A stretch of DNA of 42,962 nt from Crocinitomicaceae bacterium (GCA_002713215.1 PAVO01000050.1:1-42962); one strand, 5' to 3'. Numbered from the stretch's first letter, positions 1-8,863 are shown. The notes: generated by a model not told the origin, from the sequence alone. Program-made: numbers and translations.

Positions 1-194
1 CTACATTGAATGTAAGCAAAGAATTAAATCTGGAAATAATTACTGCAGATGGAAAGGTTGTATATCAAAAAGATGATCTTAACATGGGTAATAACCAGCT
101 TGATGTAACAAGCACTGTTTCAACCGGTATGTATTTCATTCGGGTTAAAACAGACCAGGAGATCATTTATACAGGTAAAATTTCCATTAAGTAA
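1..194 (+). CDS. T9SS type A sorting domain, C-terminal end of a secreted protein (5' partial)
   Basis: The reading frame enters from the left edge, with codons in phase from base 3, and ends with TAA at 192-194. The visible 60 or so residues end in the pattern typical of type A C-terminal sorting domains: a strand, a D-G-K turn, then G-M-Y-F-I-R-V and a terminal K-I-S-I-K. In known T9SS systems this domain guides export across the outer membrane and is then cleaved. The catalytic or binding part of the protein lies outside the window, so its function cannot be told. The next gene starts 22 bases downstream and is also a T9SS cargo, so the two are probably cotranscribed. The TTG at 6 is an internal codon, not a start. 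Confidence 0.8.
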   Translation, partial: TLNVSKELNLEIITADGKVVYQKDDLNMGNNQLDVTSTVSTGMYFIRVKTDQEIIYTGKISIK

Positions 195-216
195 GAACGA
201 ATAAACATTTAGAGAT

Positions 217-3200
217 ATGAAAAAAGTATATATATCGATTTTAGTAGTTTCAATGGTAGCCTTGTTAGGGGCACAAGAAGCTCTTGCTCAATACTGTACG
301 CCAAGTACTACCAGTAGTACATGGAGAGAAAATCAGGTTGCCAGAACTACCGGTGCATTGCAGAATTTCAACAATGTAACTGGAAATGCAAGGGGTTACT
401 TTGATTACAGTAAGACCATTGGAGCTACGGTAAAAGCCGGAACTCAAATTAAAATTACCGTAAACTATTATTATGGTATGGGGATTTGGGTTGACTGGAA
501 CAACGATGGAACGTTCACTAATTCAGGAGCTGAAAAGATATTCGTCAGAACAAATGGTGCATATGCATGGGGAGAAAGAACCTATAACATCAATGTGCCT
601 GCGAATGCAGTTACTGGTAAAAAACTGAGAATGCGAATTATGTCAGGATACTGGTGGCGTATGAATCCGTGTGGATATTCCAGTAGTTATCAAACTGACG
701 TGGAAGATTACTACATTTTCGTTACCTATGACAACAATGCTGGTGTAACCAAAATGACTAATCCTCAAGCTGAATGTAACGGATCTGCAGGTACTGCGGT
801 TGACATCCTGTTTCAAAACACAGGGGCCAAATCACTAGACACCTTGTATTTCGGTGGTAAAATCATTGATAAAGCCAGTGGATCTACAACAGCTATTCCT
901 ACCAAAATGTGGTCTGGTAGCTTGCAATCGGGGCAAACAGTTAAAAATCCTTTTAACGTGTATAATCACACCTTTAATTTAAAAGCGGGCGATTCTATTT
1001 GTGTTTGGTCGTTCAATCCTAATAATGTACCTGATTCGGCTGCATCTGATGATACGCTTTGTTTTGAAGTGCTTAAAGGTATGAAAGGTCTATTCACCGT
1101 GGGTGACACTACCGGTGGAGCTCATGATTTCAGAACCTTAAAAGATGCGGTTGATTCCATTAATCTCGCTGGAGCTATTTGTGATTCGGTTATTATTGAA
1201 TTGCACGATACCAGTTGGAGTACTTATAAAGATCAGTATTATTTAAGAAGCATTATTGGTACAAGTCCTACTTCGCCAATAATCTTTAGACCTGAGTCGC
1301 ACAACATGTATCAAACCAGGGTGTGGTTCGATTCGCTCACAGAAGATTACAATCATGTTTTCTTGTTGGACGATATAAGTGATGTATACTTTGAGGGAAT
1401 TAACTTCTCTGCCGCTTCAGGAAGAAGTACTGGATATGAAACAAACATTCAAGTTAAAAATTCAGATCGAATTAACTTTATCAAATGTTCTTTCACCAAT
1501 ACGCAATCAGCCAGAAATGATAAAGACTATGACCTTATATCTGCTTCCGATGGTGATGGACTGACCATTACAGAATGTAACTTTACCAATGGGTCTAGTT
1601 CCATTAGCGTTGAGAATTCAAATAACATTCACATTTCTAAGGGTACTTTCCGTGAAATGTATAACAGTGGGGTGAACATTGCCAGTTCTGACAATGTGGT
1701 GGTAATGAGAAGTTCTTTTACTTCCGCTTCCTTCTATACCAATGGAATTGCCATATCCTTAAGCGAAGTGAACAACTCCGTTGAACTTTCTTACAATACG
1801 GTTAACGTTGCCAAAAATCAATGGCCACGATATGGTGTTGCTATGGATAATTGTAATGCTTTGAATAGCTCCAGTGAGGTATACAACAACATGATTAATG
1901 TTGGACAGCCTTGGAGTAGTATTCTTTTCCAGGGAATTCGTTTAAACAATGTTGTAGGTACTTCGGTAGCATTTAATACTTCTGCTGTTAGCGGTAACAA
2001 CGCTTCCAATACTGCCTTGTATTCTAACGGAGGTACTCGAAACACTGCATTTAACAATGTATTGGCTGCTATGATTAGCGGATTTAGTATTCATACCCCT
2101 GTGGCTGCTTCTATTGTAAGTGGTGATCACAACAATGTGTATTCTGCAGGTGGTACTGTGGGTCGTCTGGGTTCTTCAACCAGCAACACCCTTAGTGCTT
2201 GGCAATCCGCTACTGGATTAGATGTTAATTCAGTTTCGGTTAATCCTTTCTTCTATAAACTCAAAGCAAATGACCTGCATGTTTGTAACGACAAAATGTT
2301 CCAGGCTGCTAAAAGCATTGCTTCCATTACCGATGACTGGGATGGTGATAAAAGAGATCCTAACAAACCTTGTATTGGTGCAGATGAATTTGCTCCGGTT
2401 AGCCAATTCTCTTTGGGTAACGCTTATGGACTTTGTGATGGGGATACTACCTACTTAGTGGCTGGTAAAGGGCTTACTGGTGAAATCGCTATTTGGAAAG
2501 ATGGAAGCGGGTCTGTTATTGATACATCTCAAACACTTACCGTTACCTCTCCTGGTAAATACGATGTTACCTTACTTAACGCTTGTGGGGTAAATGCAGA
2601 TTCAATTGAAATCATTGCTCCTGCTAAAGTTGCTTTGGCTAATGACACTAACATTTGTCCTGGTAAAACAGTTAATGTAGATGCTACCATTGTTAACGGT
2701 CAAAATTACATGTGGTCTGATGGTCGTACTTCTGCTACAATTACAGTGTCTAACCCAGGTACTTACTTTGTTACTTCTACCGATAAATGGACTTGTGTTT
2801 CTTCGGATTCAATTGTGGTAACTTATTCCAATACCGCTGACCTTTCTTCAGGGGATACCATTGTTTGTCAAGGTGCTCCTTTTGGTTTGTTTGGTGGTAC
2901 TTCTATTGCTGAGCCTAACGTATCTTACAAGTGGTTTGGATTTAAAGATGCTGACTTAGAAACAGGTGATAACGTATTTGTGGATTATGACTTCCTGTTA
3001 AGTCAGGATACCACTGTTACGGTAGAATTAACTCATAGAGGCTGTGTTACCAGAGATTCTATTAAAGTGAGTAAAAAACCTGCTCCTAAAATTGATGGGC
3101 TGACATTCTTTACCAATGGATTAGGTCTTTACATTACAGGAAACACCTCTACGGGTGCTAATCACGGTTGGGATTTTGGTGATACCAATACTTCTACCTG

Positions 3201-3585
3201 GTCTGCTCCTCGTCACTTGTATACTACTAATGGTACTTACACCGTTAAGTATACCAATTCAAATATCTGTGGAGCTGTTGATACCACTTTTGAAGTATCT
3301 ATCTTCGGAGTAGGTCTGGATGAGAATAACAGGAACAGAAACCTGTCTATTTATCCTAACCCTAACAACGGTAACTTCAATATTCAATTGAATGACATTA
3401 ATGCTGAAAATGCTTCTATTAAAATAATGGATGCAAGAGGTAGAGAAGTACTTTACAAAGAACTGGGACAAATTGCTGGTTCTACTAATGAAACTATCTC
3501 ATTAAGTCAGGCTGGTGCAGGGGTTTACCTGATTCACTTAAACCTGGATGGTGTGATTCAGTTAGCGAAAATCACTATTGAGTAA
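217..3585 (+). CDS. Large T9SS cargo: GEVED, beta-helix, Ig/PKD-like and sorting domains
   Basis: This is a 1122-residue secreted, probably cell-surface protein. Residues 1-24 form a signal peptide ending A-L-A before Q25. Residues about 60-170 form a GEVED-type domain, with W-V-D-W-N-N-D-G around 91-98 and the closing T-D-V-E-D-Y near 160. A CARDB-like stretch follows to about 290. Residues about 300-725 are rich in N, S and short V/I strands and look like a right-handed parallel beta-helix, ending in a G-A-D-E-F motif often found after such helices. Several Ig-like units with C-x-G-D/P patterns follow, then a PKD-like G-W-D-F-G-D motif near 982. A type A sorting domain (Y-P-N-P-N-N-G-N-F) starts near 1041. 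Adhesive or glycan-binding roles are common for such mosaics, but no catalytic residues are identifiable. A strong hairpin terminator follows. Confidence 0.85.
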   Translation: MKKVYISILVVSMVALLGAQEALAQYCTPSTTSSTWRENQVARTTGALQNFNNVTGNARGYFDYSKTIGATVKAGTQIKITVNYYYGMGIWVDWNNDGTFTNSGAEKIFVRTNGAYAWGERTYNINVPANAVTGKKLRMRIMSGYWWRMNPCGYSSSYQTDVEDYYIFVTYDNNAGVTKMTNPQAECNGSAGTAVDILFQNTGAKSLDTLYFGGKIIDKASGSTTAIPTKMWSGSLQSGQTVKNPFNVYNHTFNLKAGDSICVWSFNPNNVPDSAASDDTLCFEVLKGMKGLFTVGDTTGGAHDFRTLKDAVDSINLAGAICDSVIIELHDTSWSTYKDQYYLRSIIGTSPTSPIIFRPESHNMYQTRVWFDSLTEDYNHVFLLDDISDVYFEGINFSAASGRSTGYETNIQVKNSDRINFIKCSFTNTQSARNDKDYDLISASDGDGLTITECNFTNGSSSISVENSNNIHISKGTFREMYNSGVNIASSDNVVVMRSSFTSASFYTNGIAISLSEVNNSVELSYNTVNVAKNQWPRYGVAMDNCNALNSSSEVYNNMINVGQPWSSILFQGIRLNNVVGTSVAFNTSAVSGNNASNTALYSNGGTRNTAFNNVLAAMISGFSIHTPVAASIVSGDHNNVYSAGGTVGRLGSSTSNTLSAWQSATGLDVNSVSVNPFFYKLKANDLHVCNDKMFQAAKSIASITDDWDGDKRDPNKPCIGADEFAPVSQFSLGNAYGLCDGDTTYLVAGKGLTGEIAIWKDGSGSVIDTSQTLTVTSPGKYDVTLLNACGVNADSIEIIAPAKVALANDTNICPGKTVNVDATIVNGQNYMWSDGRTSATITVSNPGTYFVTSTDKWTCVSSDSIVVTYSNTADLSSGDTIVCQGAPFGLFGGTSIAEPNVSYKWFGFKDADLETGDNVFVDYDFLLSQDTTVTVELTHRGCVTRDSIKVSKKPAPKIDGLTFFTNGLGLYITGNTSTGANHGWDFGDTNTSTWSAPRHLYTTNGTYTVKYTNSNICGAVDTTFEVSIFGVGLDENNRNRNLSIYPNPNNGNFNIQLNDINAENASIKIMDARGREVLYKELGQIAGSTNETISLSQAGAGVYLIHLNLDGVIQLAKITIE

Positions 3586-3609
3586 TAAAATCACTATATA
3601 TTCTTATCG

Positions 3610-3637
3610 AAAAAAGGGGCTGTTCAGCCCCTTTTTT
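3610..3637. terminator. Bidirectional Rho-independent terminator
   Basis: A GGGGCTG/CAGCCCC stem is flanked by A6 on the left and T6 on the right, so it works as a terminator on either strand. It lies between the convergent T9SS cargo gene (stop at 3585) and alaS (stop at 3700). Confidence 0.9.
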
Positions 3638-3699
3638 ATTTATATATATATTCACTACTAGGTTAGGAATAATAACTACAAAATAATGCCTTAAAACAC

Positions 3700-6321
3700 C
3701 TACTGAAGAACCTCAGTTAGCATAGACTTAGCTTTGTCCAGAGCACCCGCAATCCCATCAGGATTCTTACCGCCAGCAGTTGCAAAGAAGTCTTGACCAC
3801 CTCCCCCACCTTTGATAAGCGGAGAAATCTCTTTAATAATATTTCTTGCATCCAAACCAGAAGTTGCCCTGGCATTTTCAGAGAGCATTACTGTTAACCC
3901 TGCCTTTGAAGACTCCCTCGTTCCGATCACCAGAAACAAGTCTTCAACTTCTTTAGTAAGTTGAAAGGCAATGTCCTTGATTTGCTTAGCCGGCAGGATT
4001 ACCTCCTGAATAATAACATTTAGATCGGCTATCTTCTCCACCGAATTGAGCAGGTCACCTTTTACATTACCCACTTCTTGCAATTCATACTTTTCAATTC
4101 TGCTTTTGTACGAAGAAACCTCTTGTTTAATCGTCTCAATAGACTTTATAAGATCTTTGGGATTATTGAACTCCGACCTGACTCTGTCTAATAGGCTTAC
4201 CTGATTATCATACCAGTCAAATACAGCCTTATTGGTTATGGCTTCAATTCTTCTGATGCCAGAAGCCACTGAAGATTCCGATAATATTTTAAAACGACCA
4301 ATATTTCCGGAATTCTGAACATGGGTTCCCCCACACAATTCCTTTGAATCACCAAATTGAATCATTCGAACTACATCACCATATTTTTCTCCAAATAAAG
4401 ACATAGCGCCTAAACCCTTTGCCTCTTCTATCGATATCTCACGAAACTCCTCCAATACAAATTGATTCTGAATCATGGAATTTACCTCGTCCTCAACATC
4501 TTGCAATTCTTCAGTGCTCATCTTTTGAAAATGAGAAAAGTCGAACCTCAATTTTGAATGATTAACTTCCGATCCCTTCTGCTCAACGTGATTTCCCAAA
4601 CATTTTCTAAGTGCAAAATGAAGAAGATGTGTTGCACTGTGATTAGCCTCGGTCAATTTTCGCTTTTCGAGATTTACCACGGCCTTCCAATTACCCTCCA
4701 GGGCATTGGGCAGTGAAGTCACCTTGTGAACGATTAGCTCATTTTCTTTTTGAGTATCTATCACACCAATTTTGGCATCTCCGTTAAGCAATACGCCGGT
4801 ATCGCCAACCTGGCCTCCACCCTCCGGATAAAACGGTGTTTGGTCAAGAACAAATTGATAGAACTCTTTTCCCTTTTCTGTAAGTCTTCTATAACGGGTA
4901 ATTTTTACGTCTACCTCCATCGAATCATATCCAACAAAACCGAGTTCATCATTTTCTTCCACGATAACCCAATCATCAGCAGATACTACGTTCTTAGACT
5001 TAGATCTTGATTTTTGTTTTTGAAGCTCAGAGTTAAACTCGTTGATATCTATATCCACGTTTTTTTCGGAGGCAATAAGTTGTGTAAGATCCAAAGGAAA
5101 CCCATAAGTATCATATAATTCGAAAGCGTCTTTCCCTGAAATTTTAGAGCTGCCAACAACCAACTTTTCAAGTCGGATTAGTCCCTTAGACAAGGTATTT
5201 AGGAAGCTTTCTTCCTCTTCCCTTATTACCTTTTCAATCAGTCCTTTCTGAGCCTTTATTTCCGGGTAAAATTCACCCATTTGCTCCACCAGTACTGCTA
5301 CAAGCTGAAAAATAAATGGCGTCTTTAAATCAAGGAAGCTGTATCCATATCGAACTCCCCTTCTTAAAATTCTACGGATAACATAACCGGCACCCGTGTT
5401 CGATGGCAATTGACCATCTGCAATTGAAAAAGCAACCGCCCTTACGTGATCAGAAATTACCCTGAACGCAATGTCAACTTTTCCGTCCTTCCCTTCATAG
5501 GTTTTTCCGGATAGAACCTCAAGTTTTTCCAGAAGGCCCTTAAAAACATCAGCTTGATAGTTCGATTGTTTACCCTGAAGCACCATGGCCAATCGCTCTA
5601 AGCCAAGGCCTGTATCTACATGCTTATCGGGAAGACTTTCCAGTTCTTTGTTAGCTTTTCGGTTGAACTCAATAAAAACCAAATTCCAGATTTCAATTAC
5701 CTGGGGGTGATCCATGTTAACCAGGCTTTTACCATCAACCTGTTCTCTATCACTATCCGGTCTAATGTCAATGTGAATTTCTGAACACGGCCCACATGGA
5801 CCCGTCTCTCCCATTTCCCAGAAATTATCCTTCTTACCACATCTAAGTATTCGATCAGCACTAATATGGTTTTTCCAATGACTTTCTGCTTCTTCATCAA
5901 CCAGGGTTCCATCCCCTTCATGCCCTTCAAAAACTGTAATATACAACCTCGATTTATCGATTTGATATACATCAGTAAGGAGCTCCCATGCCCAGTCAAT
6001 TGCTTCTTTTTTGAAGTAATCTCCAAATGACCAGTTTCCAAGCATTTCAAACATGGTATGATGATAGGTATCGACCCCGACTTCCTCCAGGTCGTTATGT
6101 TTACCTGAAACCCGTAAACATTTCTGGCTATCCGCAACTCGTGGAGAAACGGGAGAATTATTTCCAAGAAAGACATCCTTAAACTGGTTCATACCTGCAT
6201 TGGTAAACATTAATGTAGGGTCATTTTTAAGAACCATAGGAGCTGATGCAACTATTTTGTGTCCCTTCTTTTTGAAAAAATTCAAGTATTCTCTACGAAT
6301 CGTGTTTACATCCCACCTCAT
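3700..6321 (-). CDS. alaS: Alanine--tRNA ligase
   Basis: Cytoplasmic class II synthetase that charges tRNA-Ala and clears mischarged Ser or Gly. At 873 residues it has the normal bacterial length. The N-terminal catalytic core carries the conserved T-N-A-G-M-N-Q-F-K-D stretch and the class II G-x-G-L-E-R motif (V-D-T-G-L-G-L-E-R-L). The editing domain has both zinc-site motifs, H-S-A-T-H near residue 557 and C-G-G-T-H near 662. A DHHA1-type C-terminal domain with the glycine-rich G-G-G-G-G-Q motif follows. The ATG at 6321 is chosen because it begins the family-typical N-terminus (W-D-V-N-T-I-R-R-E-Y-L). The upstream region shared with the divergent M23 gene contains a terminator-like hairpin and overlapping promoter elements, described separately. 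Confidence 0.98.
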   Translation of the reverse strand: MRWDVNTIRREYLNFFKKKGHKIVASAPMVLKNDPTLMFTNAGMNQFKDVFLGNNSPVSPRVADSQKCLRVSGKHNDLEEVGVDTYHHTMFEMLGNWSFGDYFKKEAIDWAWELLTDVYQIDKSRLYITVFEGHEGDGTLVDEEAESHWKNHISADRILRCGKKDNFWEMGETGPCGPCSEIHIDIRPDSDREQVDGKSLVNMDHPQVIEIWNLVFIEFNRKANKELESLPDKHVDTGLGLERLAMVLQGKQSNYQADVFKGLLEKLEVLSGKTYEGKDGKVDIAFRVISDHVRAVAFSIADGQLPSNTGAGYVIRRILRRGVRYGYSFLDLKTPFIFQLVAVLVEQMGEFYPEIKAQKGLIEKVIREEEESFLNTLSKGLIRLEKLVVGSSKISGKDAFELYDTYGFPLDLTQLIASEKNVDIDINEFNSELQKQKSRSKSKNVVSADDWVIVEENDELGFVGYDSMEVDVKITRYRRLTEKGKEFYQFVLDQTPFYPEGGGQVGDTGVLLNGDAKIGVIDTQKENELIVHKVTSLPNALEGNWKAVVNLEKRKLTEANHSATHLLHFALRKCLGNHVEQKGSEVNHSKLRFDFSHFQKMSTEELQDVEDEVNSMIQNQFVLEEFREISIEEAKGLGAMSLFGEKYGDVVRMIQFGDSKELCGGTHVQNSGNIGRFKILSESSVASGIRRIEAITNKAVFDWYDNQVSLLDRVRSEFNNPKDLIKSIETIKQEVSSYKSRIEKYELQEVGNVKGDLLNSVEKIADLNVIIQEVILPAKQIKDIAFQLTKEVEDLFLVIGTRESSKAGLTVMLSENARATSGLDARNIIKEISPLIKGGGGGQDFFATAGGKNPDGIAGALDKAKSMLTEVLQ

Positions 6322-6378
6322 ACCGTTAGCTCTTAATATTCAATCAATTATACTCTTAATCTGTTAAAAAGACACAAT

Positions 6379-6400
6379 AAAAAAGTGGCAAACTGCCACT
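6379..6400 (-). terminator. Terminator-like hairpin upstream of alaS (possible attenuator or insulator)
   Basis: On the minus strand, AGTGGCA, a three-base loop and TGCCACT form a perfect 7-bp stem followed at once by T6 and ATT. This is a leftward intrinsic-terminator shape, 57 bases before the alaS start. It could stop antisense transcription entering alaS, cap the alaS mRNA 5' end, or attenuate alaS. The sequence alone does not decide. Confidence 0.55.
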
Positions 6401-6403
6401 GGA

Positions 6404-6433
6404 TTGCAAAGTTATGCGAATTGTCTAATTTTG
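6404..6433 (+). promoter_or_regulatory. Bacteroidota-type promoter for the M23 gene
   Basis: TTG at 6404-6406, a 19-base spacer and TAATTTTG at 6426-6433 match the Bacteroidota TTG-N19-TAnnTTTG consensus exactly. The predicted transcript start near 6439 gives a leader of roughly 28 bases to the ATG at 6467. This also argues against an upstream TTG start at 6404, which is the -33 element itself. Confidence 0.7.
6407..6414 (-). promoter_or_regulatory. Candidate -7 element of the alaS promoter
   Basis: The minus strand reads TAACTTTG, a perfect TAnnTTTG match, directly beside the -33 TTG of the opposing M23 promoter. It would start transcription about at the base of the 6379-6400 hairpin. No clear TTG lies at the expected upstream spacing, so this is a half-supported promoter. 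Confidence 0.35.
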
Positions 6434-6466
6434 CCGCCGTCTTTAGCTAGGAAATCTAATTTCGTT

Positions 6467-7438
6467 ATGGCAGGAAAGAAATATAAATACAATCTCAAAA
6501 CATTATCGTACGAACAGGTTGAGCTTTCGGCACGTGACCGTTTGCTGAAGCTGGTTACGTATGCGTTTACCGGAGTTGTATTTGCTTCAATTTTTATTAC
6601 GCTTACTTATTTTTTCATTGATAGTCCTAAGGAAAAACAGCTAAAAAGAGAGAACCAGCAGCTATTGCTTCAATATGAGATATTGAATGGTAAAATGGAT
6701 CAAATAACCGAGGTTATAAGTGATTTGGAATACCGCGATGATAACATTTATCGGGTTGTGTTTGAAGCAGAACCCATCAGCGAAAACATTAGAAAAGCCG
6801 GATTTGGAGGGGTAAACCGCTATAAGTACCTCGAAGGTTATACAAATTCGGAATTGGTAATTAACACGACCGCCCGATTGGAGCAATTAACCAAGCAACT
6901 CTACATCCAGTCTAAATCATTTGACGAGGTGATTAAGCTGGCTAAGAAGAAAGAGGAAATGCTAGCTTCTATACCGTCCATTATGCCTATTTCTAATAAT
7001 GATCTAAAGCGGGTTGGCAGCGGATATGGAATGAGAATGCATCCTGTTCTGAAAATCCCAAAATTTCATGATGGAATGGACTTTACGGCTCCAACAGGGA
7101 CTGAAATATATGTAACGGGGCTGGGAACCGTTAAAAAGGTTTCCAAGAAAAGGTATGGATATGGTTATCATATAATTGTGGACCATGGTTTTGGTTACGA
7201 AACCCTTTATGCTCACATGAGTGAAATAAAAGTTAGGGTTGGACAGAAATTACAGCGGGGCGATGTAATTGGTTTGGTTGGTAATACGGGTACTTCAACC
7301 GCCCCTCATCTGCACTATGAAGTAAGAAAAAATGGAGCTCACATCAATCCGGTCAATTACTATTACCAGGATTTATCTCCTAAGCAATTCGAAGAAATCA
7401 TTGAATTGTCAGATCAGCCCTTACAGAGTTTCGACTAA
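6467..7438 (+). CDS. M23 family metallopeptidase (LytM-type peptidoglycan endopeptidase)
   Basis: A 323-residue membrane-anchored periplasmic protein. One transmembrane helix lies at about residues 25-50, a short coiled coil follows to about 90, and a lysostaphin-like M23 domain occupies about 180-300. The zinc motif H-D-G-M-D is at 201-205 and H-L-H at 281-283, so the active site looks complete. M23 enzymes cut peptide cross-links or activate amidases during growth and division. The ATG at 6467 is preferred over an in-frame TTG at 6404 because that codon coincides with a consensus promoter -33 element and the residues between do not resemble the family. The neighbouring order alaS, M23, MerR is common in Bacteroidota. 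The merR gene follows after 84 bases. Confidence 0.93.
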   Translation: MAGKKYKYNLKTLSYEQVELSARDRLLKLVTYAFTGVVFASIFITLTYFFIDSPKEKQLKRENQQLLLQYEILNGKMDQITEVISDLEYRDDNIYRVVFEAEPISENIRKAGFGGVNRYKYLEGYTNSELVINTTARLEQLTKQLYIQSKSFDEVIKLAKKKEEMLASIPSIMPISNNDLKRVGSGYGMRMHPVLKIPKFHDGMDFTAPTGTEIYVTGLGTVKKVSKKRYGYGYHIIVDHGFGYETLYAHMSEIKVRVGQKLQRGDVIGLVGNTGTSTAPHLHYEVRKNGAHINPVNYYYQDLSPKQFEEIIELSDQPLQSFD

Positions 7439-7498
7439 ACAGGGAATTTACGGCATTAATTTTATTGAAGTGGTTCACAGTGCTACTCAGAAAATCGT

Positions 7499-7520
7499 TT
7501 ACTTTTACTCTCGAAAGTAA
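7499..7520. promoter_or_regulatory. Perfect inverted repeat just upstream of merR start (candidate operator)
   Basis: TTACTTT (7499-7505), an 8-base spacer and AAAGTAA (7514-7520) form a perfect inverted repeat ending 2 bases before the merR ATG. The left arm overlaps a near-consensus -7 box, TACTTTTA. MerR-family regulators bind inverted repeats inside promoters, so autoregulation is a reasonable inference. Confidence 0.4.
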
Positions 7521-7522
7521 TC

Positions 7523-7858
7523 ATGCCCCTTAGAAAAAAAGAAATTACCAGACTATTCTACTCAATTGGTGAAGTAGCTGAAATGTTTGAAGTTAATACT
7601 TCGCTCATTCGTTTTTGGGAAAAAGAATTTGAAATCATTCAACCCAAAAAAAACAAGAAAGGCAATCGACTATTTACACCAAAGGATGTTGATCACTTTC
7701 AAATTATTTTCAGGCTGGTAAAACATCAGGGATATACCCTGGAAGGAGCTAAAAAAGCACTAAAAGAACAAAAGACTGAACTTGCTAACCAAAATAATTT
7801 ACTCAACAAGCTAAAGTCCATTAAGGGCGAATTGAAACAAATTCAGAACGAACTCTAG
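7523..7858 (+). CDS. MerR family transcriptional regulator
   Basis: A 111-residue DNA-binding protein. The winged helix-turn-helix lies at about residues 10-80, with the typical Y-S-I-G-E-V-A-E-M-F opening, R-F-W-E-K-E-F in the recognition region, and the wing N-R-L-F-T-P-K-D-V. The C-terminal 25-30 residues are a charged helix suited to dimerisation. There is no cysteine-bearing metal-binding or large ligand-binding domain, so it belongs to the short MerR group found next to M23 genes in Bacteroidota. Its ligand and targets cannot be read from the sequence. It converges with hldD, whose stop lies 20 bases away. Confidence 0.92.
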   Translation: MPLRKKEITRLFYSIGEVAEMFEVNTSLIRFWEKEFEIIQPKKNKKGNRLFTPKDVDHFQIIFRLVKHQGYTLEGAKKALKEQKTELANQNNLLNKLKSIKGELKQIQNEL

Positions 7859-7864
7859 TACTCT

Positions 7865-7892
7865 CAGTAAGTCTTATTCAGTAAGTCTTATT
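7865..7892. repeat. 14-bp perfect tandem duplication across the hldD stop codon
   Basis: CAGTAAGTCTTATT occurs twice with no gap, at 7865-7878 and 7879-7892. The copy inside hldD encodes the last residues (N-K-T-Y) and its stop. The second copy lies wholly downstream, so the protein is unchanged. It looks like a slippage duplication. Confidence 0.9.
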
Positions 7893-8846
7893 GGGGATCA
7901 AATAATTCTTAACATAATCTTCTACCCCATCTTCAAGAGTGGTAAAAGGTTGGTTATAGCCAATTGAAATTAGCTTATTCATATTGGCCTCTGTATAATA
8001 TTGATACTTATCGCGAATATCCTCCGGGGTAGGAATAAAACTGATGTTCTCTTCCCTATCCATTGCATTAAATGTAGCCCGTGTTAAATCTAAGAAGGTC
8101 CTTGCCTTTCCTGATCCCAGGTTATACAATCCGTTATTCTTCCTATGGTTCATCAAAAAGAAAAGAACATTAACCACATCCTTAACATAGACAAAATCTC
8201 GGATTTGCTCTCCATCCTTATATTCCAGATTATGTGATGCGAACAATTTCATGCCATTGGTTTTATTAATCTGGTTGAAGGCATGAAAGATAACTGAAGC
8301 CATTCGACCTTTATGAAATTCATTAGGCCCGTATACATTAAAGAACTTAAGCCCGGCCCAGAAATAGGGTTGTTTCTCCTGATTCAATGCCCATTTATCA
8401 AATTCATTTTTAGAATCTCCATATGGGTTAAGTGGTTTAAGGTCATAGATTACTTGGTGATCATCATTAAAACCCAGTTCACCCATACCATAGGTAGCAG
8501 CAGACGATGCATATACAAATGGAATTGCCTTCGAAGCACAGATATCCCAAATCTCCTTGGTGTAGTTTAAATTAAGTTCATTAAAAATTTCGACATCGAA
8601 CTCCGTGGTATCTGTACGTGCACCAATGTGAAATACAAATTCCGTCATTCTCTCATTTTCAGAAAGCCACTCGGCAAAATCCTTTCGGTCAATTAACTCC
8701 AAATATTGCTTGTCTGAATAATTTCGTTCACGATCCTTACGCGAGAAATCATCAACGAGAATTAAGTCTTTAAACCCCTCCCTATTAAGCTTGGTAATTA
8801 AACAACTTCCTATAAAACCAGCAGCACCTGTAACAACAATCATCAA
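7878..8846 (-). CDS. hldD: ADP-L-glycero-D-manno-heptose 6-epimerase
   Basis: An NAD(P)-dependent epimerase of the extended short-chain dehydrogenase family that makes ADP-L-glycero-D-manno-heptose for the lipopolysaccharide inner core. At 322 residues the length fits RfaD/HldD. The Rossmann motif T-G-A-A-G-F-I-G-S is at residues 6-14. Catalytic residues are suggested by A-S-S-A-A-T-Y-G and the Y-G-D-S-K pair. The motif F-F-N-V-Y-G-P-N-E with H-K-G-R-M-A-S is characteristic of HldD rather than of general UDP-sugar epimerases. The start is one of two adjacent ATG codons. No other heptose genes (hldE, gmhA, gmhB) are in the window. A candidate promoter lies about 18 bases upstream. Confidence 0.92.
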   Translation of the reverse strand: MMIVVTGAAGFIGSCLITKLNREGFKDLILVDDFSRKDRERNYSDKQYLELIDRKDFAEWLSENERMTEFVFHIGARTDTTEFDVEIFNELNLNYTKEIWDICASKAIPFVYASSAATYGMGELGFNDDHQVIYDLKPLNPYGDSKNEFDKWALNQEKQPYFWAGLKFFNVYGPNEFHKGRMASVIFHAFNQINKTNGMKLFASHNLEYKDGEQIRDFVYVKDVVNVLFFLMNHRKNNGLYNLGSGKARTFLDLTRATFNAMDREENISFIPTPEDIRDKYQYYTEANMNKLISIGYNQPFTTLEDGVEDYVKNYLIPNKTY

Positions 8847-8863
8847 TCGAAATTATTAGGTCG

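Noticed and set aside
5697-6176. 159-codon second minus-strand frame inside alaS
   Set aside because: It runs out of phase with the alanyl-tRNA synthetase frame, whose motifs are intact; no independent start signal or homology is seen.
6404-6466. N-terminal extension of the M23 protein from a TTG start
   Set aside because: The TTG is the -33 element of a perfect promoter, and the transcript would start after it.
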